64,000 bases of DNA from Candidatus Gaiellasilicea maunaloa. Lineage in GTDB: Bacteria; Actinomycetota; Thermoleophilia; Gaiellales; Gaiellaceae. The position numbers and the translations under genes were made by a program. Every line of letters begins with the position of its first letter. Position 1 is the stretch's first letter. The DNA lies in assembly GCA_024330215.1 (NCBI GenBank), contig JANDLU010000004.1, positions 53,107 through 117,106 of the forward strand, read 5' to 3'. Under the pieces are notes generated by a model. The model saw only the letters and a list, made by a program, of their open reading frames with translations. It was not told the DNA's origin and did not search any database. Below are positions 63,902 through 64,000 of the stretch, one piece after another.

Positions 63902-64000
63902 GCCCCGAGTTGCAACGGCGGCGTGAGCGATCCGTTACGTCACCGTTAAGAGCCTGTCCGAAAAGTTGGTCGCGGTGGATGGCACGCGACACGTGCCGCG
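63902..64000. other. Non-coding right end of the window
   Basis: No gene is visible in the last hundred bases. GAGCCTGTCCGAAAA at about 63952-63966 resembles the ends of some insertion sequences, and GGCACG-CGACA-CGTGCC at about 63980-63996 can form a hairpin. An insertion sequence or repeat may begin here, but the window ends too soon to tell. Confidence 0.25.

Overview
The window is about 70% GC and reads as an actinobacterial chromosome segment, most likely from a deep-branching class such as Thermoleophilia. The clearest sign is the conserved actinobacterial order rpmE / prfA-prmC-tsaC-(glyA-upp)-wecA-atp, all on the minus strand. The acyl-CoA, ETF and B12-mutase genes and the many non-Shine-Dalgarno starts fit this. 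The class-level assignment is inference.

Layout. 0-6.3 kb: a MoxR / DUF58 / VWA (Bat-type) operon, then a zinc-finger anti-sigma-like protein and a small membrane protein. 6.4-12.5 kb: a complete oligopeptide ABC importer in the unusual order C-A-B-D-F. 12.7-18.4 kb: ATP synthase genes atpZ-I-B-E-F-H-A-G; atpD and atpC are absent, because the importer starts where they are expected. 18.5-25 kb: a hydrolase, wecA, upp, glyA, tsaC, prmC and prfA. 25-31.5 kb: gene remnants, two OsmC proteins, a DUF1385 protein, rpmE, a PLP dehydratase, a DUF4389 protein and an M48 protease. 31.5-45.8 kb: a fatty/branched acyl-CoA block with ETF-QO, etfA, etfB, a split B12 mutase with isobutyryl-CoA mutase residues, cobalamin adenosyltransferase, acyl-CoA dehydrogenase, 3-hydroxybutyryl-CoA dehydrogenase and thiolase. 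Together these cover most steps from isobutyryl/butyryl-CoA to acetyl-CoA; no crotonase is present. 46.8-53.3 kb: the trp operon E-G-D-CF-B-A, interrupted by a vapBC toxin-antitoxin pair. 53.4-59.6 kb: yqgE, a decayed cupin gene, methyltransferases, a GrpB protein, a phosphotransferase, a flippase-like protein and a HepT/HTH-MntA toxin-antitoxin pair. 59.6-64 kb: a polar amino-acid ABC importer and a secreted HEXXH protein.

The most unusual signals are not ordinary genes. (1) A 14-bp tandem repeat between prfA and prmC forms a chain of four overlapping five-codon minicistrons, each joined to the next by an ATGA stop/start overlap and ending exactly at the prmC ATG. (2) A 96-bp element with a hairpin at each end occurs twice, inverted, around atpA-atpG. 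(3) Paired palindromes with arms CTTGTGTTG/CAACACAAG occur at two intergenic sites. (4) At least sixteen genes, plus a short leader ORF, have a TANNNT -10 box 6-9 nt before the start codon, which implies widespread leaderless transcription. (5) Three toxin-antitoxin-like modules lie between 43.8 and 59.6 kb; one sits inside the trp operon with a frameshifted antitoxin, and another has an HTH-MntA fusion with a visible operator.

No rRNA, tRNA or CRISPR array was seen. Several pseudogenes or broken genes are marked. All functional calls come from reading motifs and context without database searches.
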